The position numbers were made by a program, and so were the translations under genes. A stretch of 64,000 bases of DNA from Kiloniellaceae bacterium (GTDB lineage Bacteria; Pseudomonadota; Alphaproteobacteria; Kiloniellales; Kiloniellaceae). Below, piece after piece: positions 56,213 to 63,866 of the stretch (position 1 is its first letter; every line of letters starts with the position of its first letter). A model generated the notes under the pieces. It was not told where the DNA came from. It did not search any database and worked only from the letters and a program-made list of their open reading frames with translations. Where the stretch lies: positions 86,612 through 150,611 of the forward strand of contig JAJFGK010000112.1 in assembly GCA_021776195.1 (NCBI GenBank). The letters run 5' to 3'.

Positions 56213-58444
56213 TCAACCCTTCCAAGACAGCTGAAATGAAGCAGCGAAACCTGCACTAGGTTCCACGAAGGACACATCAGCATTTCGTCTTCTTGCGATC
56301 ATCCGCACGATAGATAGCCCCAGACCTTGCCCGCCTATTGCCAGCGACGAGACATCGGGATCGAGCTTCAATCGACGTTCGAAGGGCTCGAATAGTTGTG
56401 GCGCCTCGTCCAAGGGAACGGTAAGCCCAACACCAGTATCGCTAATTCGTAGCCATTCGGTTCGCTGACCAATGCGTCCGCCTTCGAAGTGGATTTTGGG
56501 CTTTGGGGAAGACAGCATTGCGTTCCAAGCATTTGCGAGAACATTCTGAAGCAAGGCATTCCATTCTGCCATCGAGCCGATAGGAAATCGGAGATCCGGT
56601 GGAATCGCCTCGAGTTCGAACTCCACGCGCGGCATTATACTTTTGGAGGCGCGAACTGCCTGCTCTACGACCGGTTTCACTTTTAGCCGGTCTGAGGCCT
56701 TTTTGTCGGTGTCCGACAGCAATGGGGTAAACATAGCTTGCAACGACGCTACACGACCGGCCGCGCTCTCGAACTCCTCCGCTAAACCAAGGAGTTCGGG
56801 AAGCTTCTCTCTCTTGGCAATCTTCCGGAGTTCCCGTACGGCTTTGGAGAAGAATCGCTCTTCTCGCGCAAGCTCATGGTTGAGGGCAAGGGCCGCCATG
56901 CCGGCGGAAGCAAGTGGAGCCAAAAGCGCAGCTCTTTCATCCAGGGCTTGCTCCTCAATCTGAGAAGCTTCGAGGGCCTCCTTGACCTCTCGCCGAACCT
57001 CCCTGAAAACAGACGCGGGGATCTCGGGTTTGTTGGCGTCGAGAACCCGTATTGCGCGCTTCCGCTTGGATGACGCTGGTTCACGATGGAGCTTCTCCTC
57101 GACCCGTCGCGCCTCGCGAACGCGATACCTGTTCGCATAATAGTCGACCGAGAAGCGCACCAAGTTACGTAGCTGTTCAAAGGCCATGTTCTCATGCAGG
57201 CGGTCCCGACCGGGCTGCAGTTGAAGGTATCCACTCGGAGGTCTGCCGCTAGCCTCCGCGAGAGATCGCTCGTGTGCCGTACGGATTTCGACCGCCCCGA
57301 ACAATCGGCGGGGCTCGGGCAGATCCAGCATATAGCGCTCGTCAATGTTCAGACTGGACGGCAGCAATTCGGACACGGAAAGGCGACGTGCTTGATCGGC
57401 CGCAATATCCAGCCAATCGTGTTCGGCGCCGTAGTAAGGCAAGCGAAACCCGGAGTCGTAAATTGACACATTGCCAAAATCGTCCAGGTAGTGCCGCAGT
57501 TCGCCCACGCGAAGCCCTCCCGGCTGTCTTCCTTCGAACTTGAACACCAAAATCTCGAAAGAGGCCTCTCCGATACAAGGCGTTAAATCTTCGGGGCTAT
57601 TCTTCCGCGGCAATGGAAAAGGTACACGTTCCTGGAAGCGCTCGGCCTTAAGGCCGTCCGGGTATCCCGCTTTGAACTCCACATTTACGACCGCGTGCGG
57701 GGCTTTTCGACCACGCTCCAGGGAGCCACTGATCCTTGCCTTCCAGTTGTCGAAGAGGATGTTCAACGGCATGTCGAGCGCTTCTTGCGCACTCTCAATA
57801 TTCGGGGCGACGACCTCAATGTCGAAATCCTCCGGGCCCTTCGACACTGGCCTTGTCACGCGTCGTCTAAACGGCGATCTGATCGTCCATAGATTTTGCC
57901 CCAGTGCTTGGAGTTGGTCCTCGCCCCATTGGTCCTTGAGTCGATTGAGCGTAATGCGCGTGCCCGTAGCGGAGCCGAAAGGGTAAATGCCTTCAAAAGG
58001 ACGATGTTCCCAAAGGACCTCCACGGACGCCAGATCCTGGCCCCGTTCAATTTTCCCCCAATCTACAATAGCATACAGTGTCTGGTCCGGATTATCGCAG
58101 GATGCTGTCTCAAGTATCATTTCCCCGGCAAGAAACTGGACGGCAAGGCGACCGATGCCCTTCGATCCAGTCAATGACCTACCGTGAATCCGAGACAGCC
58201 TTTTCTTGAGTTTATGCGTGGTGCCGATCCGCATCCAATAGTCTTGGAACTCATCAATGGCCATTCCGTGGCCATCATCAACGATCTGGATGCTGTCAAC
58301 GTCAAAGAGGATTTGGCAGGTGCTAGCGTCGGCGTCATAGGAGTTCTTGATCAGCTCACTCAAAGCGATTTGGGGTTTACCTATGAGGCGTTCGCCCAAC
58401 TCCTGGATTAGAGCTGCGTCGACCGTGAAATTCAGGGTTTCCAA
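56213..58444 (-). CDS. Cytoplasmic histidine kinase with two Bergerat-fold (GHKL) ATPase domains
   Basis: 743 residues, no membrane segment. The N-terminal module is MutL/Hsp90/MORC-like: N-box ALSELIKNSYDADA (Asn34), G1 DDGHGM (56-61), G2 TGSKGIGRLA (92-101), then a beta-rich transducer region to about residue 330. A coiled-coil dimerisation region (about 440-560) contains an H-box-like ALALNHELAREER with His523. The C-terminal kinase ATPase has LLQNVLANAWNAM, ISDTGVGL (667-674) and GGQGLGLSIVRMI (704 on). So one nucleotide-gated clamp is fused to a phosphorelay kinase. The start is TTG at 58444 with GAGG upstream. First gene of the operon; the next gene encodes the receiver. Confidence 0.85.
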   Translation of the reverse strand: METLNFTVDAALIQELGERLIGKPQIALSELIKNSYDADASTCQILFDVDSIQIVDDGHGMAIDEFQDYWMRIGTTHKLKKRLSRIHGRSLTGSKGIGRLAVQFLAGEMILETASCDNPDQTLYAIVDWGKIERGQDLASVEVLWEHRPFEGIYPFGSATGTRITLNRLKDQWGEDQLQALGQNLWTIRSPFRRRVTRPVSKGPEDFDIEVVAPNIESAQEALDMPLNILFDNWKARISGSLERGRKAPHAVVNVEFKAGYPDGLKAERFQERVPFPLPRKNSPEDLTPCIGEASFEILVFKFEGRQPGGLRVGELRHYLDDFGNVSIYDSGFRLPYYGAEHDWLDIAADQARRLSVSELLPSSLNIDERYMLDLPEPRRLFGAVEIRTAHERSLAEASGRPPSGYLQLQPGRDRLHENMAFEQLRNLVRFSVDYYANRYRVREARRVEEKLHREPASSKRKRAIRVLDANKPEIPASVFREVRREVKEALEASQIEEQALDERAALLAPLASAGMAALALNHELAREERFFSKAVRELRKIAKREKLPELLGLAEEFESAAGRVASLQAMFTPLLSDTDKKASDRLKVKPVVEQAVRASKSIMPRVEFELEAIPPDLRFPIGSMAEWNALLQNVLANAWNAMLSSPKPKIHFEGGRIGQRTEWLRISDTGVGLTVPLDEAPQLFEPFERRLKLDPDVSSLAIGGQGLGLSIVRMIARRRNADVSFVEPSAGFAASFQLSWKG

Positions 58445-58525
58445 CGCTGAGTTACCTCAAAGCTTGTCCATCGGGCAGGAGGCCGGTTTGATTGTTAACA
58501 CATCATCAAGAAGCGCTGCACCAGT
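58445..58525. promoter_or_regulatory. Divergent promoter gap between the kinase operon and vsr
   Basis: 81 bp separate the leftward kinase operon from the rightward vsr gene. An AT-rich patch at 58487-58505 (TTTGATTGTTAACACATCA) is the only promoter-like stretch. Divergent expression from so short a gap suggests shared regulation. Confidence 0.4.
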
Positions 58526-58939
58526 ATGAAGAACAACGGCACAAACATCGATCCGAAACGTTCGGCCTTGATGGCGCGCGTGCGAGGGAAGAACACCAAG
58601 CCCGAAATGGCCGTGCGGCGGCTCGCCCATGCCCTTGGCTATCGCTTTCGCCTCCACCGAAAGGATCTTCCCGGCCAGCCAGATCTTGTTTTTCCTTCTC
58701 GAATAAGTGTGATTTTCGTCCATGGCTGTTACTGGCACAGGCATCCGGGATGCAAACGAACGACCAGCCCCAAGACCAGAGCCAGCTATTGGGAGGAGAA
58801 GTTCCAGCAGAACGTGAAAAGAGACAAACGCACAATCGACTTGCTACGACAAGCCGGCTGGCATGTCCTCGTCATCTGGGAGTGCGAGACATTCAATCCA
58901 GACACTCTATCAAAAAGCCTTCGGGCATTTCTGCAGTAG
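58526..58939 (+). CDS. vsr: Very short patch repair (Vsr) endonuclease
   Basis: 137 residues. The family start RSALMARVRGKNTKPEMAVR is followed by the catalytic core LPGQPDLVFPSRI (Asp equivalent to E. coli Asp51), then VHGCYWHRHPGC (active-site and zinc His/Cys) and HVLVIWECE. Vsr nicks at T-G mismatches that arise when 5-methylcytosine deaminates, protecting genomes with a C5 methyltransferase; some homologues instead act as restriction enzymes in defence operons. Its partner methyltransferase lies about 6 kb to the left, with the N6 methyltransferase and the phosphorelay module in between. Confidence 0.92.
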   Translation: MKNNGTNIDPKRSALMARVRGKNTKPEMAVRRLAHALGYRFRLHRKDLPGQPDLVFPSRISVIFVHGCYWHRHPGCKRTTSPKTRASYWEEKFQQNVKRDKRTIDLLRQAGWHVLVIWECETFNPDTLSKSLRAFLQ

Positions 58940-58942
58940 ACA

Positions 58943-58954
58943 AATCGAAACCTC
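58943..58954. repeat. Right copy of imperfect 12-bp inverted repeat flanking the island
   Basis: AATCGAAACCTC starts 4 bp after the vsr stop codon and is the inverted copy (11 of 12) of 51484-51495. Beyond it the sequence returns to the GC-rich maeB upstream region. Confidence 0.4.
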
Positions 58955-59063
58955 TGTTCGGGCTCTAATCCAACACTTCCACCGCCCGTCCCCCTTTTGA
59001 CGCCCGCCCACGCGGCCCCTACCATGCGAGCCCAAGAACAATAAAACCGGGGAGGCACGACCC

Positions 59064-61346
59064 ATGGCCAAGAACCGCCTGTATGAAGAGGCGCTGGAGA
59101 TGCATGCCAGCGGCCGGCCGGGCAAGTTCGAGATCCGCGCGACAAAGCCGCTGACCACCCAGCACGACCTGGCCCTGGCCTATTCGCCGGGCGTGGCGGC
59201 GCCCTGCCTGAAGATTGCCGAAGATCCCGACGCGGCCTACGAATACACCGCCAAGGGCAACACCGTGGCGATCATCTCGAACGGCACGGCGGTTCTCGGT
59301 TTGGGCGACCTGGGCGCGCTCGGCGCCAAGCCGGTGATGGAGGGCAAGGCGGTGCTCTTCAAGCGCTTCGCCGATGTCGACGGCATCGACATCGAGCTCG
59401 ACAGCCGCGACGTCGACGAGATCGTCGCCTGCGTCAAGGTGCTGGGCAAGACCTGGGGCGGCATCAACCTGGAAGACATCAAGGCGCCGGACTGCTTCCT
59501 GATCGAACAGCGCCTGAAGGAGTTGCTCGACGTCCCGGTCTTCCACGACGACCAGCACGGCACGGCGATCATCGCCGGCGCCGGCCTGATCAACGCGCTG
59601 GACCTGACCGGCCGCGATATCGCCTCGACCCGCATGGTGATCAACGGCGCCGGCTCGGCCGGCATTGCCTGCGCCGAACTGGTCAAGGCCATGGGCATGC
59701 CGGCGGCCAACGTCGTCCTCTGCGACACCCGGGGTGTCATCTACGCCGGCCGCGGCGAGGGCATGAACCAGTGGAAGTCGACCCACGCGGTCGAGACCGA
59801 GGCGCGCAGCCTGGCCGACGCGATGCGCGGCGCCGACGTGATCTTCGGCCTCTCGGCCAAGGGCGCGGTGACGCCCGAGATGGTGAAGTCCATGGCCGCC
59901 AAGCCGATCATCTTCGCCATGGCCAATCCCGATCCGGAGATCACCCCGGAGGAGGTGGCGGCGATCCGCGACGACGCGATCATGGCCACCGGGCGCTCGG
60001 ATTTCCCCAATCAGGTCAACAACGTGCTGGGCTTTCCCTACATCTTTCGGGGCGCCCTGGACGTGCGCGCCAGCACCATCAACATGGAAATGAAGATCGC
60101 CGCCGCCGAAGCCCTGGCCGGCCTGGCCCGCGAGGACGTGCCCGACGAGGTGGCACGGGCCTACGGCACGGAGACCCTGCGCTACGGCGTCAACTACATC
60201 ATTCCGGCGCCCTTCGACCCGCGCCTGATCGTCGCGGTGCCCCTGGCGGTGGCGAAATCGGCCTGCGCCACCGGCGTGGCGCGCAAGCCGGTCGCCGACT
60301 GGGCGGCCTACGAGGCCCAGCTCTCGGCCCGGCTCGATCCCACCGCCGGCGCCATGCAGCGCATCTTCGAGAAGATCCGCGGCAAGGATCAGCGCATCGT
60401 CTTTGCCGAGGGCGAGGAAGAGAAGACCATCCGCGCCGCCCTGACCTTCCAGCACGCCGGCTACGGCAAGGCGGTCCTGGTCGGCCGCGCCGAGCGCATC
60501 GAGGAGACCATGGCGGCCATGGGGCTCAGCGGCGAGGATCTGGAGATCCACAACGCCCGGCTCTCCGAGCACAACGAGACCTATCTGAACCATATTTATC
60601 CCCGGCTCAAGCGCCAGGGACGGCTGCTGCGCGACTGCCAGCGCATGGTCAACCAGAACCGCAACGTCTTCGCCGCCGCCATGGTCGCCTGCGGCCAGGC
60701 CGACGGCATGGTGACCGGCCTGACGCGGTCCTTCGTGGTCGCCTTCGGCGACATCCGCCGGGCGATCGACGCCAAGCCGAAACACCGGGTCTTCGGCCTG
60801 TCGCTCTTCATCCAGGGCAGCCGGTCGATCTTTCTCGCCGACACCTCCGTGCACGAGGAGCCGACCGCCGAGCAGCTCGCCGATATCGCCGTCCAGAGCG
60901 CCCAGCAGGCCCGCGCCATGGGCCAGGAGCCGCGGGTCGCCTTCCTCTCCTACTCCAGCTTCGGCAATCCCCTGCGCGACGCCACCGAGCGGCTGCGCCA
61001 GGCGGTCCAGCTGCTCGATCAGCGCGAGGCCGACTTCGAGTACGACGGCGAGATGCAGGCCTCGATCGCGCTGGATCACGATCTGATGCGCCAGTTCTAC
61101 CCCTTCTGCCGGCTTTCCGGCCCCGCCAACGTCCTGATCCTACCGGACCTGCACAGCGGCAACATCTCGGCCAAGCTCTTGCAGAAGGCCGGCGGCGGCA
61201 GCGTCATCGGGCCGATGATGGTGGGGCTTTCCAAACCGGCCCAGATCGTCCAGCTCGGCGCCACGGTCAACGACCTGGTGACGGCGGCCGCGCTCTCGGC
61301 CTACGAGGCGGTGGCCACGGGGAACGGCGGTAATGGAGACGAATAG
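59064..61346 (+). CDS. maeB: NADP-dependent malic enzyme with phosphotransacetylase-like domain
   Basis: 760 residues. The malic enzyme half has LALAYSPGVAAPCLKIAEDP, the substrate/metal segment PVFHDDQHGTAIIAGAGLIN and the dinucleotide loop VINGAGSAGIACAELVKAMG. From about residue 430 a phosphate acetyltransferase-like domain follows (RIVFAEGEEEKTIRAALTFQ, ending GPMMVGLSKPAQIVQLGATV). In MaeB proteins this second domain binds acetyl-CoA and regulates activity rather than making acetyl phosphate. It decarboxylates malate to pyruvate with NADPH. ATG follows GGGGAGG. In relatives maeB usually lies next to mutS; here the island separates them. Confidence 0.96.
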   Translation: MAKNRLYEEALEMHASGRPGKFEIRATKPLTTQHDLALAYSPGVAAPCLKIAEDPDAAYEYTAKGNTVAIISNGTAVLGLGDLGALGAKPVMEGKAVLFKRFADVDGIDIELDSRDVDEIVACVKVLGKTWGGINLEDIKAPDCFLIEQRLKELLDVPVFHDDQHGTAIIAGAGLINALDLTGRDIASTRMVINGAGSAGIACAELVKAMGMPAANVVLCDTRGVIYAGRGEGMNQWKSTHAVETEARSLADAMRGADVIFGLSAKGAVTPEMVKSMAAKPIIFAMANPDPEITPEEVAAIRDDAIMATGRSDFPNQVNNVLGFPYIFRGALDVRASTINMEMKIAAAEALAGLAREDVPDEVARAYGTETLRYGVNYIIPAPFDPRLIVAVPLAVAKSACATGVARKPVADWAAYEAQLSARLDPTAGAMQRIFEKIRGKDQRIVFAEGEEEKTIRAALTFQHAGYGKAVLVGRAERIEETMAAMGLSGEDLEIHNARLSEHNETYLNHIYPRLKRQGRLLRDCQRMVNQNRNVFAAAMVACGQADGMVTGLTRSFVVAFGDIRRAIDAKPKHRVFGLSLFIQGSRSIFLADTSVHEEPTAEQLADIAVQSAQQARAMGQEPRVAFLSYSSFGNPLRDATERLRQAVQLLDQREADFEYDGEMQASIALDHDLMRQFYPFCRLSGPANVLILPDLHSGNISAKLLQKAGGGSVIGPMMVGLSKPAQIVQLGATVNDLVTAAALSAYEAVATGNGGNGDE

Positions 61347-61349
61347 GCT

Positions 61350-62300
61350 TTAAGGCGTGCCCTCGATGGTCAACTGACGCAGGGCAAAGTCGCCGCCGCC
61401 GTTGACCAGGGCCAGACCGTCGAAGGGCTGGGCGAAGCTGCGGTCGACCAGATCCATGATCGGCTGTCCGTCCAGGACAATCTTCATGGTGCCGCCGAGA
61501 TCGCGGGTCCAGACGATCTTGTGGATCTGACCGTCCTCCAGGTTGACCGGCTGATCGACGGCAAAGAGGGTCGAGGTGCCGCGCGACGAGAGCCGCAACA
61601 GCTCGAGAGCCGGGCCCGCCCCGCCCTGGCCGCCGCCATTATAGGCCAGCCGATATCCCTGCGCCGCGTTGGCACCGATATAGGGGCCCCACTCGAACCG
61701 CGTCGGTGCCGGCTGGCCCGACCCGCCCAGGGGCCGGCCAGACAGCTCGAGGCTCATGGCAAAGGCGTTGGTCACCGGGACCGGTAGCGTGGCCGCCGCA
61801 TAGGTCGCGGCCGGTTGGGCCGCCTGCTGGCCACTTTGCTGGCCGCCCTGCTGACCGCCGAGGGAGTTCTGCAGGATCTGGCCAAAGAGCTGGGTCACGA
61901 CCTCGTTGCCGCTGTTCGATCCGGTCGCACCGGTTTGCGCTTGCGGCCGCGGCGGCTCGATGACCGAGCGCAGGCCATGGCGCCAGTCGATCAGCATCTC
62001 GCCCGCGGTGACCTTCCAGGGCGCGTCGGGCGCCGGCCCGCGTCCGGAAAAGTCGTCGGAGAAGATACTGACCTGCCAGGGATAATCGTAGCGCGCGAGA
62101 ACGTTGCGCAGATCCCGCAGCCACCAGGGATCGGCCAAGCGTTCCTGTTCGGCGCGCTCGATCTCGCGGGTGATCTCGTCGATCAGTTGGCGCACCGGGT
62201 TGTCGCCGGTCGCGGAGCCGCTGTCGTTGGTTTGGGCCGAGGCCGGCGCCATCGCCACCCAACCTAGGACCAGCAGGACTGTGCCAATTCGCGTTATCAT
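61350..62300 (-). CDS. Secreted hypothetical protein (LamG/concanavalin-like fold)
   Basis: 316 residues. A signal peptide (IGTVLLVLGWVAMAPASAQ) is followed by a helical segment (QLIDEITREIERAEQERL). DDFSGRGPAPDAPWKVTAGE then looks like the start of a jelly-roll domain seen in secreted carbohydrate-binding proteins. A Gln/Gly-rich stretch (about residues 128-170, runs of GGQQ) interrupts the fold. The C-terminal part LVDRSFAQPFDGLALVNGGG fits a concanavalin-like sandwich. No catalytic residues are identified. It is convergent with maeB, 3 bp apart. Confidence 0.65.
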   Translation of the reverse strand: MITRIGTVLLVLGWVAMAPASAQTNDSGSATGDNPVRQLIDEITREIERAEQERLADPWWLRDLRNVLARYDYPWQVSIFSDDFSGRGPAPDAPWKVTAGEMLIDWRHGLRSVIEPPRPQAQTGATGSNSGNEVVTQLFGQILQNSLGGQQGGQQSGQQAAQPAATYAAATLPVPVTNAFAMSLELSGRPLGGSGQPAPTRFEWGPYIGANAAQGYRLAYNGGGQGGAGPALELLRLSSRGTSTLFAVDQPVNLEDGQIHKIVWTRDLGGTMKIVLDGQPIMDLVDRSFAQPFDGLALVNGGGDFALRQLTIEGTP

Positions 62301-62454
62301 GACGGCAAGGCTAGCGCCTTTTCAGCTTGCGTCAATCGGCGCCGGCCCATAGGAAACTCCGCCTGAGCGGGAGGCGCGCCAAGCGCGGCGCCGGGAATCG
62401 CCGGCTGGGCAGGCGGATCGAAGACGTCTCGCAAGCGGTGCCAGGGGACGAGCG

Positions 62455-63780
62455 GTGGACGACAGGGGCATCTCAAAGAGCTGGAGCGAGCGCCCCGCAC
62501 CGCGGCTTGCCGTCTACGCTACCGCCGCCGGGCTGGTTCTGGCGGCCCTGGCGGCGGCGGATCAGGTCACCTGGCCCGCGGCGCTGGCGCTTTGGATCGC
62601 GGTCTCGCTCGGGGCCGTGCTGCTGTTGCGGTCGAGCCGTCGGCCGCTTGCGAGCGACGATAACCTTTGCCCTGAGGCCGCGCCCTCCCTGGCCGCGCAG
62701 ACCTTGGCCGTTCCCCCGACGGCCGGCGGATTGGGCTCCTACCGGGCCCTGTTGCAAAGCCTGCCCGATCCGGTCCTGATCATCGGCGCAGACAGCCAGA
62801 TCCTGTTCGACAACGATGCCGCACGCGATCTCTTCGGGCAGGCCCTGACCGGCCAGCCTGCCGCCCTGCTGCGCCAGCCCGATCTGCTGGAGGCCATCGA
62901 GATGGTCCTGGAGGGCTCGCCTGTCGACTCGATGGATTTCTCCCTACCCGGCAAGGTCGCGCTCCACATGAATGCGCGCTTATCGCGCATCGCCGAAGCC
63001 GAGGACGGCACGGCTGACGAGAGGCAGGTCATCCTGGTCTTGCGCGACACCACCGAGATCCGCCAGAGCGAACGTATGCGCGGCGATTTCGTCGCCAACG
63101 TGAGCCACGAGCTGCGCAGCCCCCTGGCCAGCATTTCCGGGTTCGTCGAGACCCTGCGAGGCCCCGCCCGCCAGGACGAAGAGGCCCGTGACCGCTTTCT
63201 CGCCATCATGGCGGAACAGTCGGAGCGCATGACCAACCTGATCGAAGACCTGCTGTCGCTGTCGCGCATCGAGTTGAAGGAACACCAGCCGCCGACGACG
63301 CAGGTGGACCTGCGCGAAGTGGTCGCCACCGTGGTCGACGGGCTGACCCTCAGGGCCGAAGAGAAAGACATCGACCTGCGACCGACCTTCGGCGGGGTAA
63401 CGACGATTCGCGGCGACCGCCAGGAGTTGCTGCAGCTGGTCCAGAACCTTGTCGACAATGCCATCAAGTACGCCAGGCCGGGATCCCGGGTGACGATCAC
63501 CCTCGGCCCCGAAGAGCTCGACCTTGGCGACGAGCCAGGCCGGGGCCCGACCAGCATCGTCTTCAGCGTGAACAACCGGGGCGACACCATTCCGCGCGAA
63601 GAGCTACCGCGCCTGACCGAGCGTTTCTACCGGGTGGACGCCGCCCGCTCGCGCGCCTTGGGCGGAACCGGACTGGGCCTGGCCATCGTCAAGCACGTCG
63701 CCAACCGTCATCGCGCCGAGCTTCGCTTCACCAGCAGCGATCGCGACGGGACCACGGCGACCTGCCGCTTTCCCCTCTAA
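62455..63780 (+). CDS. phoR: Phosphate-regulon-type sensor histidine kinase
   Basis: 441 residues. Two N-terminal membrane helices (residues 18-62), a PAS domain (LLQSLPDPVLIIGADSQILF), the H-box FVANVSHELRSPLASISGFV with His218, the N-box LLQLVQNLVDNAIKYA, and the ATPase C-terminal loops FSVNNRGD and GGTGLGLAIVKHVANRHRAE. The PAS plus HisKA order, the H-box context and the short periplasmic part match PhoR, which phosphorylates PhoB in phosphate starvation. GTG at 62455 has GGGGACGA upstream. In relatives pst/phoU/phoB genes follow; here an insertion sequence begins about 90 bp downstream. Confidence 0.85.
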   Translation: MDDRGISKSWSERPAPRLAVYATAAGLVLAALAAADQVTWPAALALWIAVSLGAVLLLRSSRRPLASDDNLCPEAAPSLAAQTLAVPPTAGGLGSYRALLQSLPDPVLIIGADSQILFDNDAARDLFGQALTGQPAALLRQPDLLEAIEMVLEGSPVDSMDFSLPGKVALHMNARLSRIAEAEDGTADERQVILVLRDTTEIRQSERMRGDFVANVSHELRSPLASISGFVETLRGPARQDEEARDRFLAIMAEQSERMTNLIEDLLSLSRIELKEHQPPTTQVDLREVVATVVDGLTLRAEEKDIDLRPTFGGVTTIRGDRQELLQLVQNLVDNAIKYARPGSRVTITLGPEELDLGDEPGRGPTSIVFSVNNRGDTIPREELPRLTERFYRVDAARSRALGGTGLGLAIVKHVANRHRAELRFTSSDRDGTTATCRFPL

Positions 63781-63842
63781 GAGCCCGACCGAAAAGAAAT
63801 TATTTTGGATCAATGCGTTAAAGACACTCTCCGTCCGCTTTT

Positions 63843-63862
63843 GTCATTGCCGGGCTTGACCC
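63843..63862 (+). repeat. Half copy of a dispersed CATTGCCGGGCTTGACCC palindromic repeat
   Basis: GTCATTGCCGGGCTTGACCC matches the first half of an intergenic palindrome common in alphaproteobacterial genomes, which normally continues into CGGCAATCCA. The second half is missing; the insertion sequence begins a few bases later. Confidence 0.5.
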
Positions 63863-63866
63863 ACTG

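Noticed and set aside
59019..61079. Minus-strand open frame of 686 codons
   Set aside because: Opposite maeB, which has complete malic enzyme and phosphotransacetylase-like motifs.
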